Positions 23,227 through 34,243 of a stretch of 64,000 nt of DNA are shown piece after piece (position 1 is the first letter of the stretch; each line of letters starts with the position of its first letter). Under the pieces are notes generated by a model. The model did not search any database. It was not told where the DNA came from and was given only the letters and a program-made list of their open reading frames with translations. This stretch comes from Podospora pseudoanserina. Taxonomy: Eukaryota > Ascomycota > Sordariomycetes > Sordariales > Podosporaceae. The stretch is from positions 5,580,001 through 5,644,000 of the forward strand of contig NC_085920.1 in NCBI RefSeq assembly GCF_035222485.1, given 5' to 3'. A program made the translations under genes and the position numbers.

Positions 23227-24538
23227 ATGGCATCCTTAACCACCTCCAGCTTACATTACCTCACAAGCCTCGCAACTGAAACCGGTGATGTCGCGACGTC
23301 AACCACCCAAGCAAGCGGCCCATCCTACACTGGAGACCCCGTCCCCTACGATGACGGTTACTACCGGAGCGACACCCCCATGGTATACCCCTTCACCACC
23401 TCCTCCTTCCCCTTGGCCCTAACCACAGCAATCCTCTTTTTGATCCTCACCTTCCTGCACGCGTACCTCTGCTTCAAGAAGAAGACTGTCTTTTTCGCCA
23501 TCACGATCTACGCCTCCCTCGGTTTGTTTTGTCTTGCCCTCCGGTTTGCTAATCACTGCTGACATGCATGCACCCAGCAATGGCAACCTCCCAAACAATG
23601 AAATGCTACCTCGTCCAACTCCAAACCATCATCTTGCACTCCACCAACCTCTCCTCCTCCACCATCAACCAGCTGGAACGTGCCGACGTCGTGCTTGTTG
23701 CGATGGACCTCTTGGAGGCGATTCCCGCGTCTGCGATGGGGTTTTTGCTCATGATGACGTATACCAGGTTGACGTGGTTTATCATCCCCAAATCGGGGAG
23801 GAAGAACGGGAGGGTTTTTGGCTTGCCGGCGAGGTGGCAGACGAGCTTGCTGGCGTTGGGGCAGATGGTGGGGGATGGGTTGGTGGGGGTGGGTCACTAC
23901 TATGGCCTGGGGTATTTGCAGAGTCTTGGGGGGGTGGTGGGATTAATGACCTGGGGGGTTTTGGGGGGGTTGGTGGTTAGGGCGGGGAGGGTGGAGGTGA
24001 GGGAGGAGGTGAAGGAGGTGAAGAGGTTCGTTTGGGCGGTTGGGGGGGGCGGTTGGGTTGCTGATTGTGAGTTTCTTTTCTTTTCTTTTCTTTTCTTTTC
24101 TTTTCTTTTCTTTTCTTCAGTTATGTGATGATGGATGGAGAAAGGGGATTGCTAATGGGATGCAAATAGGGGTGTGCCACCGCGAGAATCATCAGACGGG
24201 AGGCGGTGGCGTATTTTTTGGCTGAGGCCCCGTGGTGGTCGAGTGAGTATGGGGTGTCAGAGACGTTCGCCATGTCGGAGTGGCCGGTGTATGTGTTTCA
24301 GCATTTGCCGATTTTGTTGATCTTGGTGCTTATGGCGGTTTACCACCCGGGAGTCTACCTTCCCAGGCGGTTGACTGGTTGGAGGCTCAACACCAAGAAG
24401 CTGTTGAGAGAGGAAAGGATGAGAGAGGACGTGGAGAACTTGAAGGTGTTGGCGAGGAAAGAGTCAAAGGCGTCGTCTGTACAGGGGAGTGAGCTGGATT
24501 GCTTTGAGAGGGTTGACCTTGACAAGGAGACCAAGTAA
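23227..24538 (+). CDS. RTA1-like seven-transmembrane protein, apparently frameshifted at a G8 run
   Basis: Exon 1 is 23227..23521, then a 56-bp intron (GTTTGT...CAG) and exon 2 from 23578; exon 3 is 24170..24538 after an intron 24067..24169. Hydrophobic segments fit about seven membrane spans: FPLALTTAILFLILTFLHAY, the segment around the first junction, VVLVAMDLLEAIPASAMGFL, two Gly-rich spans, and a last one before HPGVYLP. The pattern R-I-I-R...E...EWPVYVF...HPG near the C-terminus resembles the fungal RTA1 family (lipid-translocating/stress-resistance membrane proteins). From exon 2 the frame does not join exon 3 directly. At G8 (24042..24049) one base too many separates the upstream frame from a frame that yields a membrane span (GAVGLLIV) and joins exon 3 in phase 0. 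The gene may be a pseudogene, or the extra G a sequencing error. Confidence 0.6.
24072..24115 (+). repeat. (TTTTC)8 microsatellite in an intron
   Basis: Eight perfect TTTTC units (24076..24115), preceded by a partial unit, inside the last intron of the RTA1-like gene. They begin shortly after its donor at 24067. Confidence 0.95.
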
Positions 24539-24765
24539 AACAAAGTAGGGAAAGGGGCTATGGGGACGGTTGTGGACGGAGGCGTGGCGCCATATTTCGT
24601 GTTTGTTCGGATGATGAGTTTAGGTACCTTGGGCAGGTAAGACTTTTGGAGTTATGGAATCGGATAGGTTTCATAGAACAAAAAACAGCCTCCAAAACGG
24701 CTGTCTAACATGATTTGATTTAGAGCGTTCCCGGTGACCTTTGAATCTATCCCATGATACCTGTC

Positions 24766-25673
24766 TTAAACCGCCTCATCCAACGACGGGTCAGCCGGCC
24801 AGAATATCCAAATCACCACCACAATCAACTTCAACCCAGCCGCTGCCCACAACGCCCCGGCGACCCCAAACTCTGTGTTCGCCAGCTTCCCTCCCAAAAA
24901 CGCACCGAGCAGCAGCGACAACGGCGCCGCCACCCTCCGATTCCGTTCCGCATTGTGCACCGCGAACAAGTCCGCATCGGAGAACAAATCACAGTAGATG
25001 CTCGTCAGCACCACGCTCGTGAGCGCATTGTACTTGAGCGCCCGGCTCATGACAGCCTGCCCGCAGCTCTGAAACGCCACCAGCGCGATGGGCACGAGGA
25101 CGTACCAGGCGACCGACTCCGGGTGCACGTCCGAGCCCGCCAGCGTGACCATGCAGGCGGCCGCGACGATGAGGAGGAGTTGGGCGGTGAAGGACGCGCA
25201 GAGGACCCAGCGGCGTTTGGCCGAGAAGAAGCGGTGGAAGCGGGAGAAGAGGAAGGATCCCAGGAGGAAGGAGAGGAGGGAGGTGCCGGATTTGAGCCAG
25301 CGGGTCGAGGCCGAGGGGTCGGCCAGGCCGAGGCCGATATAGACGGTGTTTCCTTGAACGGTGTGTCAGTTTTTATATGGGGGCTTTAAAGATGGAGGGA
25401 AAATGTGCGTGTCCTACCCGTTTGCATAGACACAAAACTCCCCCATACTGATATCGAGGCGCTGTCGAGGAGGCCGGTGATGAGATAGCAGAGGATGAGA
25501 ATGAGATCGGCCCAATCACGGCTCACGTCCACCATGAAGTAATCCCGCCATTTTTGAAGCGTCGGCACGGCATCGTCTTTTGGCGGTCCCATTCTTTGCG
25601 ATTGTGGCAGGAGAGGGCTCTCTTCGTTGGCGTGGGCCACAATCTCGTTGTTGAGGATGGTTGATCGCGTCAT
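24766..25673 (-). CDS. DUF1275 (YoaK-type) membrane protein
   Basis: Exons 25673..25418 and 25352..24766 with a 65-bp intron (GTAGGA...AAG, phase 1); 280 aa. The cytoplasmic N-terminus is hydrophilic. About six membrane spans follow, starting at DLILILCYLITGLLDSASIS, with the family's typical G-N-T-V-Y-I-G-L-G stretch at the exon junction, which confirms the splice. Later spans include SLLSFLLGSFLF, LLLIVAAACMVTLAG, WYVLVPIALVAFQSCGQAV and LWAAAGLKLIVVVIWIFW. The DUF1275 family is widespread in bacteria and fungi and its function is not established. It converges with the RTA1-like gene; the stop codons lie about 230 bp apart. Confidence 0.88.
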
Positions 25674-26481
25674 GGCGGGCGAAAAAAAAGGCAGGGTTGA
25701 GTTTTTATATCGTATTCTTTATGTCTTGAAAACGCCCTCGGGCAGGGGTCTCGGCCAACAGAATCTCGTCCAGTGAGTCAACAGAAAAACTGTGAAGCGG
25801 GACTTGGCGGCATCACCCTTTTGGGCATTTGGCGAAGACGTGATCGCGGGAGGCGGCCAGAAACCCCCATGTTTTAGTCTTCAGCTTCGTTGTCGGTCCG
25901 TTGCCCCTGAGGTAAGGGAAGTTTTGACAAAGTGAGTGAATCGCTGGTGCCGTGACCCGGTGTCGGCGCGGGGAGCTCCATGGAAAAGCCGTGGGATAGA
26001 TGGGATCTTTATCCACTGACGGCAGGGCTGAGGATGGCCAATCAGGGGCTGGGTTCATGATGTCATTAACGCCTAGCCAAGAGAGGAACTCAATCGTCGT
26101 GGTTGACCTTTCACCTTTCCACTGAAGAGTAACAACTTCCGCGAAAGTTCATCCCGACAACGCCGATATTTGAAGAGATTCCATCAATCATGAGGCTGCA
26201 ATGAGTGTGGACGGGAATCTCTCGGTGGCGCTCGGCATCGTGGAAACCAATTGGACTTGCGAACACAGTTCTCTTGCATCAGTGATCGCTACGATGTCCG
26301 ACTTGGGATGAGCCCCTCACACTTTCAAGGAAGGTAGGAGCTGCTCCAGGGAAATAGTAGAGCTACCCCTCTATCCGATTCCCGAGTGGTGATGCCATAG
26401 AGAAGAAAGAATTGGTCACCGAGAAGCCGTGTACCCGGATGCGATGGCTGTAGTCAGCAACCATGCGGTGGGATGAAGTGG
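25674..26481. other. Divergent intergenic region
   Basis: Shared upstream region of the DUF1275 gene (minus) and the oxalate decarboxylase gene (plus). No coding sequence seen. Confidence 0.6.
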
Positions 26482-26488
26482 TATAAAA
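26482..26488 (+). promoter_or_regulatory. TATA box of the oxalate decarboxylase gene
   Basis: TATAAAA lies 70 bp upstream of the ATG at 26558, a good core-promoter position. Confidence 0.55.
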
Positions 26489-26557
26489 CCCGATATGATC
26501 AATTGATATGGTAGATTACTTCTTCAACCTCGTGTTTGTGTGCCTGGGTTGTTCAAA

Positions 26558-27990
26558 ATGCGTTTCTCCAGCAATTCCCTTCTTCTCGGAGCAGTAGCCC
26601 TGGTCTCTGCCATTCCCGTCCAGGACAGTCCTCGCCAGAGGCTTCTCGACGGCAAACCGCTTCCTGGCAAATACCGGAGCAAGAATCCATATACCCCCGG
26701 CTATCGTGATCCCTATGACACAGCCGTGGATTCTATCGGTAAGGGCCTCGACCCCTTGCCCTGGCGCAATGGCGATGGCGCCTCAGTTCTTGGTCCGTGG
26801 AACAGAGAGCGAGCAAGACAAAATCCAGACCTCGTCCGTCCCCCTTCCACAGACAGCGGCAACATCCCCAACCTCCGCTGGAGTTTCGTAGACTCCCACA
26901 TCAGAATCGAGGCATGCCTGCCCCCCTTTCCCCTTACCACACCTTTATCACTAACTTTCCCCCCAAGGAAGGAGGTTGGACCAGGCAAACCACCATCCGC
27001 GAGCTCCCCACCTCAATCGAGCTCGCCGGCGTAAACATGCGCCTCGACCACGGCGCCATCCGCGAGCTCCACTGGCACAAAGAAGCCGAGTGGGCCTATG
27101 TCTTGTCAGGCTCCGTCCGCGTGACAGCCCTGGACTACGAAGGCGGCAACTTTATCGACGACCTCTCCCAAGGCGACCTGTGGTACTTCCCCTCCGGCGT
27201 CCCCCATTCCCTCCAAGGCCTCGACCCCAACGGGACCGAATTCCTCCTCATCTTTGACGACGGCCGCTTCTCGGAAGAAAGCACGTTTATCCTCACCGAC
27301 TGGTTCGCGCACACGCCCAAGAGCGTGATAAGCAAGAACTTCCACCTCGCCCCCGAGGTGTTTGAGAGGGTGCCCAAGAGAGAGAAGTACATTTTCCAGG
27401 GGAGCAAGCCGGGGAGCATAGAGGAGGAGGAGCCAAAGGGGAAGAATGTCAAGAAGAGCAAGTACCAGTTCACGCATCGGATGCTGGAGCAGGAGGCGCA
27501 CGTGACGAGCGGGGGGAAGGTGAGGATTACGGACTCGAAGAATTTCCCGATCAGCAAGACGGTGGCGGCGGCGCATCTGGACATGGAGGTGGGGAGCCTG
27601 AGGGAGATGCATTGGCATCCCAATGCGGACGAGTGGAGCTTTTTCATCAGGGGGAGGGCGAGGGTGACGGTTTTTGCGGCCGAGGGGACGGCGAGGACGT
27701 TTGACTACCAGGCTGGGGACGTGGGCATTGTGCCGAAGAATATGGGGCACTTTATTGAGAATATTGGGGATGAGCCGTTGGAGGTGTTGGAGATTTTTAG
27801 GGCGGATGAGTTTAGAGACTTCTCGCTTTTCCAATGGTTGGGCGAGACGCCGAGAAGGATGGTGGTTGATACCTTGTTTGCGGATGACAAGGAGGCCGGG
27901 GAGAAGTTTTTGAAGGAGATAGACAATCCGGTCAAGGATGAAATTACGCTGCCAGATATTAAGAATGACGAGGAAGAAGACGACTTGTAA
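26558..27990 (+). CDS. Secreted bicupin, oxalate decarboxylase
   Basis: Exons 26558..26911 and 26968..27990; 458 aa. The ATG at 26558 gives a clean signal peptide (LLLGAVALVSAIP). Cupin 1 carries HWHKEAEW (about residue 153) and the later PSGVPHSLQG; cupin 2 carries HWHPNADEWSF (about 333) and PKNMGHF. These are the His-x-His-x3-4-Glu...His sets that bind manganese. The lid sequence GRFSEESTF (about 220) resembles the S-E-N-S-T lid of Bacillus oxalate decarboxylase, whose Glu is catalytic, and so favours decarboxylation over oxidation. Role by family: converts oxalate to formate and CO2 outside the cell. The intron (56 bp) has a GC donor and a CTAAC branch site. Joining at GAG|GAA restores the family's D-S-H-x-R-I-E-x-G-G-W stretch, whereas the nearest GT donor would delete it. 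Confidence 0.92.
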
Positions 27991-28165
27991 GGGGGACACT
28001 GGGGAGAAGAATATTGTTCATGTCATTATATTGAGAAGCTTTATATACCGAGAAAATATCTTGCACCAGAGAAAGAACGCAACGAGATGACCCTTATCAC
28101 CGGCCTGACCCACAAGCCCGCAAACGCCATGCTTTCATATCCCAAGCCACAGAAAGACAGTAAGA

Positions 28166-30307
28166 TTACATGTAGTGCATCATCTGCTGAGGAGCACCAG
28201 GCCGCTTCTTCTCAATGATGAGGACCGTCTCAATGAACTGCCGCTCCAAGGTGTCGCTCTTCCTTCTCCTGGCCAACAAGCTTGCCGTCTTGAGCACGTT
28301 CTTGATCTGCCGACCATTGAGCTTGAGCTCGGAAAGCTCACTGATGTCCTTGTCAGTGAGGTTGCTCTTGATGGTCGAGTTCCGGAGGAAATTCTTCCAG
28401 ATGATCTTGCGAGCAGACACCGTAAGATCAGGGTACTCGATGCTCACGTGGATACGTGACTGGAAGGCCGCATCGATCTCGCCGCAGCGGTTAGTCGTCA
28501 GGAACATGATGCCCTCATAGTACTCCAAGGTCCGGAGGAAGATGGTGACGATCTTGTTGCGCTCAATCTCGTGGTTGCTGCGGGCTTCGAGGAAGACATC
28601 GCACTCATCGAGGAGCAAGACGGCGTTCCATCTCGAGACCAACTCCAAGATGGAGTTCAGCTCCCGCTCGACCTCCCATGGATCAGACCCAAGATCACCA
28701 GAGCTTAGCATGTGAAGTGGCACCCTGAGGTTCTCCGCCACGGCCTCAGCTGTCAACGTCTTACCAACACCAGGAGGACCAGAGAGCAGGCAGATGATGC
28801 CCTTGCCCTTGCCGGCGATGATATCGTCGAAGCTGTCACCCGCGAGCTGGGCTTCTGTGAAGGACAGGATGAGCTCCTTCTGGTCGGCGGGAAGCACCAG
28901 CCTGTCAAAGGCAGTAGTGTTCCATCTCACGTCTGTGATCTGTTCCAGGAAAAAGTCGACCCACTTCTTGTACTTCAGACTGTACCCGCGGGTTCGCGAA
29001 CGGCAGAGCATCTTGTAGTAGTCAGGCATGACAAATTCCTCGGACTCGATGCCGCTCTCGACCTTGTGCTTGTTGAAGCGCTCGATGTCGGTGGCGTTGA
29101 AGTCATTGAGGTACCTCACCCGCCAAGGGCTGAAGCGGTTGAAGCTTTCGATATCCACCACGATCCTCCCAGTAATCTGGATGTCGACCTCGTTGCCTTC
29201 TCTGTTCCAAGTAATGGCGCGTCCAGAGTATTCCCTATAGTGGTGACCAGCCAGCTTCTCGAAGATGGTTCCACGCTTGAGAAGCTGGGCGGTGATCTCC
29301 TCTTTCTTCTCGTGGAAGTGGAAGGGGTAAACCTTGAGACCGGTGATCTTCTTGGTGCCGAGGAATTCAGGGATATTGATGGCCTCCTGGTAGCGGCCGA
29401 ATTCCTTGCCGCCATAATCGACACAGTCGCAACGGACCTGAAGGAACTTGCCGCAGTTGTTGGCCATGTACTCGGTCTCTACCATCTCGAAGCCGGAAAT
29501 GGGACCGAGGTAGGCAGAGAGGACAATGGTTCCGGGCTGGAAGATCATCCACAGATCCTTGAAGCAGACAACACCATTCTTAACATAGTCCTGGAAAGTC
29601 TTGATGTTGTCGCCGATCTCGTAGTTGAGGATGTCGTAGAGGATCTTCATGTGCTCCTTGGTCTTCTCCTCGAGGTCGGGCTTCTCCATGTACTTGGTGA
29701 ACTCGGCCCATCGGTGAACAAAGGGCTTGAAGGGCGCCTCGAACTCTAGCCGGCTGAGCTCGCAGGCAACACCGGGATAGTCGGCCATGATCTCGGAGAG
29801 AGCATCGCGGAGCCATGGGCTCTGCACCACGATGCTGTGCGCCTCCAGCTTCTTGCGGCTGTCCTGACTCTTCATGTTGCGGACAACGACAGCGTAGGTG
29901 GCCGTCTCCTCATTCTCAGCAGCCTCCTCGACACCATCTGGATACTTGTCGACCCAGGTCCACTCTCCATCTTCCACTGGACCCTTGTAGATGTCCTTCC
30001 TTTGACTGATGCTCCCTACTTGAACCTTGGGTTTCTCCTCCTCCTCCTTGTCCTCATCGCTCTTCTCCTCGTCCTTCTTCTCTTCTGTCTTTTCCCCTGT
30101 CTTGTCCTCTTCCTTCTTGTCTTCCTTCTTGTCTTCCTTCTTCTCCTCTGTCTTCTCCTCCTTCTTCTCCTCCTTCTTCACCTCTGCTTGCTCCGTCTTC
30201 GACTTGTCGGCGGCGGTGGACCCGGAGGTGAGGGAGGTAGCGGACCCACTCTTTGCCGATTTCTCGGCGGCGCTCTTCTTGGAGCGGCGGGGCCAGCAAC
30301 GAACCAT
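28166..30307 (-). CDS. AAA+ ATPase of the fungal DUF7025-AAA type
   Basis: Single exon, 713 aa from the ATG at 30307. Residues 20-95 are extremely rich in Lys and Glu (coiled or disordered). A middle domain (about 115-400) resembles the DUF7025-type region that accompanies fungal AAA proteins (SPWLRDALSEIMADYPGV, EAPFKPFVHRW). The C-terminal AAA module has Walker A GPPGVGKT (about 510-517), Walker B LLLDECDVF, sensor 1 TTNR and an arginine in SRIHVSI. It is probably an ATP-driven remodelling enzyme; the substrate is unknown. Members of this family are numerous in filamentous ascomycetes. The 345-codon frame on the opposite strand (28712..29749) is a shadow. Confidence 0.88.
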   Translation of the reverse strand: MVRCWPRRSKKSAAEKSAKSGSATSLTSGSTAADKSKTEQAEVKKEEKKEEKTEEKKEDKKEDKKEEDKTGEKTEEKKDEEKSDEDKEEEEKPKVQVGSISQRKDIYKGPVEDGEWTWVDKYPDGVEEAAENEETATYAVVVRNMKSQDSRKKLEAHSIVVQSPWLRDALSEIMADYPGVACELSRLEFEAPFKPFVHRWAEFTKYMEKPDLEEKTKEHMKILYDILNYEIGDNIKTFQDYVKNGVVCFKDLWMIFQPGTIVLSAYLGPISGFEMVETEYMANNCGKFLQVRCDCVDYGGKEFGRYQEAINIPEFLGTKKITGLKVYPFHFHEKKEEITAQLLKRGTIFEKLAGHHYREYSGRAITWNREGNEVDIQITGRIVVDIESFNRFSPWRVRYLNDFNATDIERFNKHKVESGIESEEFVMPDYYKMLCRSRTRGYSLKYKKWVDFFLEQITDVRWNTTAFDRLVLPADQKELILSFTEAQLAGDSFDDIIAGKGKGIICLLSGPPGVGKTLTAEAVAENLRVPLHMLSSGDLGSDPWEVERELNSILELVSRWNAVLLLDECDVFLEARSNHEIERNKIVTIFLRTLEYYEGIMFLTTNRCGEIDAAFQSRIHVSIEYPDLTVSARKIIWKNFLRNSTIKSNLTDKDISELSELKLNGRQIKNVLKTASLLARRRKSDTLERQFIETVLIIEKKRPGAPQQMMHYM

Positions 30308-31524
30308 GGTCAATGCTTTGGTGGGGTCGTTGTGTGTAAGTGATAACGTGGGAAGAGAGGAAGTGAAGAAACCCCGAGGAAGATGGGGCCTTCAATTGGT
30401 GTTGTAGATGATGATGATGAAAGCCTTGTGTTTAACTTGATTTCTGAAGGTTGGAATGCGTCCCTTTATCTATGTGCTCAGAACAGCAAGCCTCGTCCAT
30501 TGCAAAGTTCAGCTTTTGCACGGTACGAGAAGCCAAACAGGCAGCACAGGGCCCTAATCTCCACTTCCGGGCCTGAAGCGGCTAGTGACTCACTGCGGTA
30601 ACGGGGTCCACCGACGGCCGAGTGAGCTTGCAGCGGCTGCCTCCACCGGCTGCCGTCCTCAGATCCCATCACAACAACCCAACGAGTCCTTGTTTGCATG
30701 GATTGGTAAGCAATGCGAAGGTGTAATTTGTCCAGTCCTCAAAGGCAAACTGCGAGGAGAACTCGAGAAATCCGCTTTTCTCATCCAAATCTTCAAAAGT
30801 CACTCGCCGAGTGCGAGGTCAAGGGCTGAGTCGCCCAGCGAAGGGGCCGAAGATCCCCGCACGCCACATCTCCAACTCAAACGACAAAAAACCAAGCTTC
30901 GTCACCGCTTCCAGGCCATGGATGCTATCACCATCCAATCACCAATCCGCACGCACGAGGCCTCTGCAGGCCACCCAGTTGGAAGCCTAGCGCTCCAGGC
31001 ATGATTACTCCGTAAAGGCAGGAAGAAAAGCAAGCACTGCGTATGCAAGACAACGGCCTTCAGGGCTGGCTATCCGACCTTCCCCTAACCGCCACGTCTT
31101 GATGCCAAGCGCCTCGTCTCACATCAGCACCATGAATTCGCCATCGTTGATATCTTTCCAATAGAGGATGGGCATCTGTCAATTGCTGATTCAACGGCGA
31201 GGTGTGTTTACATGTATGTTCGCGCTGATAATCTATACATTTTCGGTGCCATCAACACATCAGCAGTCCCATGACTCTCATGCTGGACAGAACGAGCGGT
31301 GGACCTGCATAGTATACTTCGTACGCAGCATGGATCCTGCGGATGATTCCCCCATATCCTGATGAGGCTTGGGGTCCCACAAGGCTGAGCCTCTGTCCTG
31401 CAGCACCCCATCGGTTGTGTTACTTTGTCTTCACATCGGTTCTGGATAGGCTATGAGAACGACCTCCTGCCGCGATATGGAACCACCACTAGCATTGCCT
31501 CTTTCCCTGTCCCTGTCTGTCCTT
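30308..31524. other. Intergenic, no supported gene
   Basis: Upstream of the AAA gene and 3' of the DUF1993 gene. A plus frame 30585..31004 lacks motifs. Nothing else seen. Confidence 0.55.
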
Positions 31525-32137
31525 TCATAAACATCGCCAACCGACAAACCCGTGGATAAAGTCTGCTTTTCCCAATGGCACGCCTTTGGCTCGCAGGATC
31601 GAGTAAGCAGTAGTGACATGGAAGATAAAGTTGGGTATCCCATGGAATTGGACCGCTTCGGTCACAGTGACCTTGAGGGGACGACCTCCCGCCACGCTGG
31701 CCAACATTAACATCACGGCTCAGGAAACATGCCCTCAAGATTACTCACATGTCTACAAGGTCTTCGTCCCTCTTATGAGGACGCTCCTTCATCACCTCTC
31801 TCACCTCGAGCTGAGCCATCGAGACTCTCATCTCCAATTCCTCGAATGTCTTCTCGTTGTTGTTGAAAGGGCCATCCAGGTCCCACTGGTTACCTGTCAT
31901 TCTGTCGAGATTCATAAAGACTGTTCTGATAGCATTTTGAACCTGGAAAACGAGCGGGAGCTGGTCGTCTATCAATCGTGCTTGGACATACACTTTGTCC
32001 GCGTTGAGGCCCTGTTTGTTTGCAAATCTCCTGCCTTCCTCCAAAATATGAAGAAGAGCACCTAGACCGTTGCAAAAGATGGGGAGTGCGAAGTCGCAGA
32101 GCGAGAGCGGGAGAGGATCTGAAGACGGCGCGGGCAT
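31525..32137 (-). CDS. DUF1993-family protein
   Basis: Exons 32137..31749 and 31696..31525 with a 52-bp intron (GTGAGT...CAG, phase 2); 186 aa. The fold pattern fits DUF1993 (DinB-like four-helix family): FCNGLGALLHILEEG, VYVQARLIDDQLPLVFQVQ near the N-terminus, and FHVTTAYSILRAKGVPLGK with the terminal GFVGW after the intron. His in FIFHVTTAY and His in VQFHG are candidate metal ligands by analogy with DinB-like proteins, which is inference. Function not established. The junction was chosen because it is the only phase-consistent pair that keeps the second-exon motif. Confidence 0.8.
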
Positions 32138-33048
32138 TCTGAAGACGGCGGGCGGTATGTATGAGTTCGGAGAGGGTTAGGCTTTCTCAGAGTTCAAATA
32201 GGGAAGATGTGTATCGAAGACTACTGTCATTGAATTGCTCAGCTTCCTGATATCTGGTTTGTAGTCGGCACCAGTTGTAGAGATCCTTGTTAGACGCAAT
32301 TGGCCAATCGGCAACATTAATAAGCTCCGAAAACTGCCCTTGGGAAACCTCAACAGATGCCTTCTACTGGGTACCTTATACATACAACAGAATGAACATG
32401 TGTGCGACAGATTAAGATGTAAACGTCAATTAAGTGGAGCGTGTCACGCCGTCAAGCATCCCAATTGCTATCACAAACTCGCGACCGAGGAGTGTCGAAC
32501 GCCTGATCAATGACTCCGTCAGGTATGGAGGAAAGTGACTATTCGCATCATAACGACAAATTCCGCTGTACAAAACGTACCACACATCTCCATTAGTGTC
32601 AAGTGTGTCGGGAAAACCCTGTCCCAGTTCTACAAATGTTGCTTGGTCCATACTGCAGACACTCAGGGGCTTCTGTACTGCATATTCGAGTTGCAGACTT
32701 CATCCGCATAGCGGCCATGTAGGAGCTATATGCTGGCCATATTGGTCACACGCAAACTGTTCAGTGGAAAGTTCAAGAGTCACCAAGCCAGTGTCAAAGA
32801 TGTGGCTGCCAAAACTAAAATGTCGATGACTCGCGAACCTTAACGGCGCCACAAAGCCAACCGCCTTCCAATATGCCTATAAATTTCCTGGCCCAATTCC
32901 ACTGTTTTCCCTTCTTCCTCTCAGACTCTCACACCAGACAACAACAATGACCTGCCTCAACAGCGAGATAAGCCTCACCGAACGATTACCTTCTCCATCA
33001 AAACAAGAAGAATAATCCTAGGAAGACACCCGTGATCGACCAGACACA
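32138..33048. other. Intergenic, no supported gene
   Basis: Two small minus frames (32177..32383 and 32430..32651) have plausible codon composition but no motif, signal or joining splice pair, so I leave them uncalled. The right end, with CT-rich sequence near 32,910-32,930, resembles a ribosomal-protein-gene promoter leading to the RPL10A-like copy. Confidence 0.5.
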
Positions 33049-33790
33049 ATGGCCGTCCAGCCCAAGTCTAAGATCACCGTCGCCGGTACTCGCGCCCAGG
33101 TCCAAGCCCTCCTCGCCCACTCCCTCTCCCCTGACAACAAGCGCAACTTCCTTGAGACGGTCGAGTTGCAATTCGGCCTCACCAACTACGACCCCGCCCG
33201 CGACAAGCGCTTCTCCGGCTCTGTCAAGCTTCCCTCGGCGACCAGCACGACCTCGGTCGTGCTAAGCACCAGGGCCTGGATAGCATGTCGTTTGACAACC
33301 TCAAGAAGCTGAACAAGAACAAGAGGCTCATCAAGAAGCTAGCGCGCTAGTACGATGCGTTTGTCTGCTCGGATATCAAGGTTCGGGAGATCCCCAGGGT
33401 TTTGGGACCGGGCTTGTCAAAGGGTAAGTTGAGACCCCTCCTTGCCACCTCCCATGTAGCACTGAATACGAATTGCATGTCATGAACACAGCCGACAAGT
33501 TCCCTACAACGGTCTCGCACAGCGAGGGCCTCGCGGAGAAGATAATCAACGTCAAGTCCACCATCAGGTTCAGGCTGCGCAAGAACCTCTGCATTGCCAT
33601 GGCCATTGGTAATGTGGACATGACCACGGAGCAGTTGGTGGCCAACATCATGATCACCATCAACTACCTGGTGTCATGCCTCAAGAAGGGATGGTCCAAC
33701 GTCAACAGCACTGTCATCAAAGTCGACCATGTCGCGTCCTCGTTATCTTTTCTAAGACAATCATTTTGCGGCTGCGCTTCTACATTTTGA
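33049..33790 (+). pseudogene. Degraded copy of ribosomal protein uL1 (RPL10A) gene
   Basis: The first 60-odd codons translate as a uL1/L10A N-terminus ([44 protein letters not shown]). After that the expected strand of about a dozen residues is missing and the frame changes at about 33,235. The homology then resumes in another frame ([22 protein letters not shown]) and meets an in-frame TAG at 33348-33350, then continues (YDAFV...IPRVLGPGLSK). An intron 33424..33491 (GTAAGT...CAG) is kept, followed by INVKSTIRFRLRKNLC and LVSCLKKGWSNVNSTVIK. The last codons are out of frame. It cannot encode a functional L10A. The retained intron indicates a DNA-level duplication, not a retrocopy. The functional gene must lie elsewhere. 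Confidence 0.88.
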
Positions 33791-34243
33791 GTAAGCACGC
33801 CGTGGGGGAAGCATGGGGTAGGCTGGGAAGGATTTCAGTGTGAAGTGGGTAAGTCTTTGACAGTTTTGAATGGGGGCATCAGCTTAGCTGCTGTATGCTT
33901 GTCCAGCTAGAGAACATTTAGCTACTGTAGACATCCAATAGACCCATCTTCACACATACCTAGAGCTCCTTTGGTTCTTTAAGGCGACCAATGATAGGGA
34001 TAGCAATTTTTTTTTTTTTTGAGGAGCTTGCAACCGCGCCTTGTAGGGAGTGAAAAATGTGCTGGAAAAAGACAATAGCCTCCAGACTAAAGAGCATATG
34101 CGGTTGCTTGGGGCAGACCACTGGGTATCAAATGTACATTGAAACAAAAAAACAATGAAAACAAAACTCACCGACTCTCCCACACAAAGCCTATCAACCA
34201 ACCCCATGAACAGTAGCACCTCCCTCAGGCCTACCGTCCTTAC
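33791..34243. other. Intergenic
   Basis: 3' flank of the RPL10A pseudogene and of the SWIM/RING gene. Holds a T14 run at 34007..34020. No gene seen. Confidence 0.6.

Noticed and set aside
26896-26967. GT donor inside the oxalate decarboxylase first exon (near 26,888)
   Set aside because: Using it would delete the conserved D-S-H-x-R-I-E stretch; the GC donor at 26912 preserves it.
28712-29749. 345-codon plus-strand frame with hydrophobic composition
   Set aside because: Exactly antisense to the AAA ATPase gene; the Leu/Val/Asp bias mirrors its codon use.
32177-32651. Two small minus-strand frames as a possible two-exon gene
   Set aside because: No phase-consistent splice pair and no motif; left uncalled.
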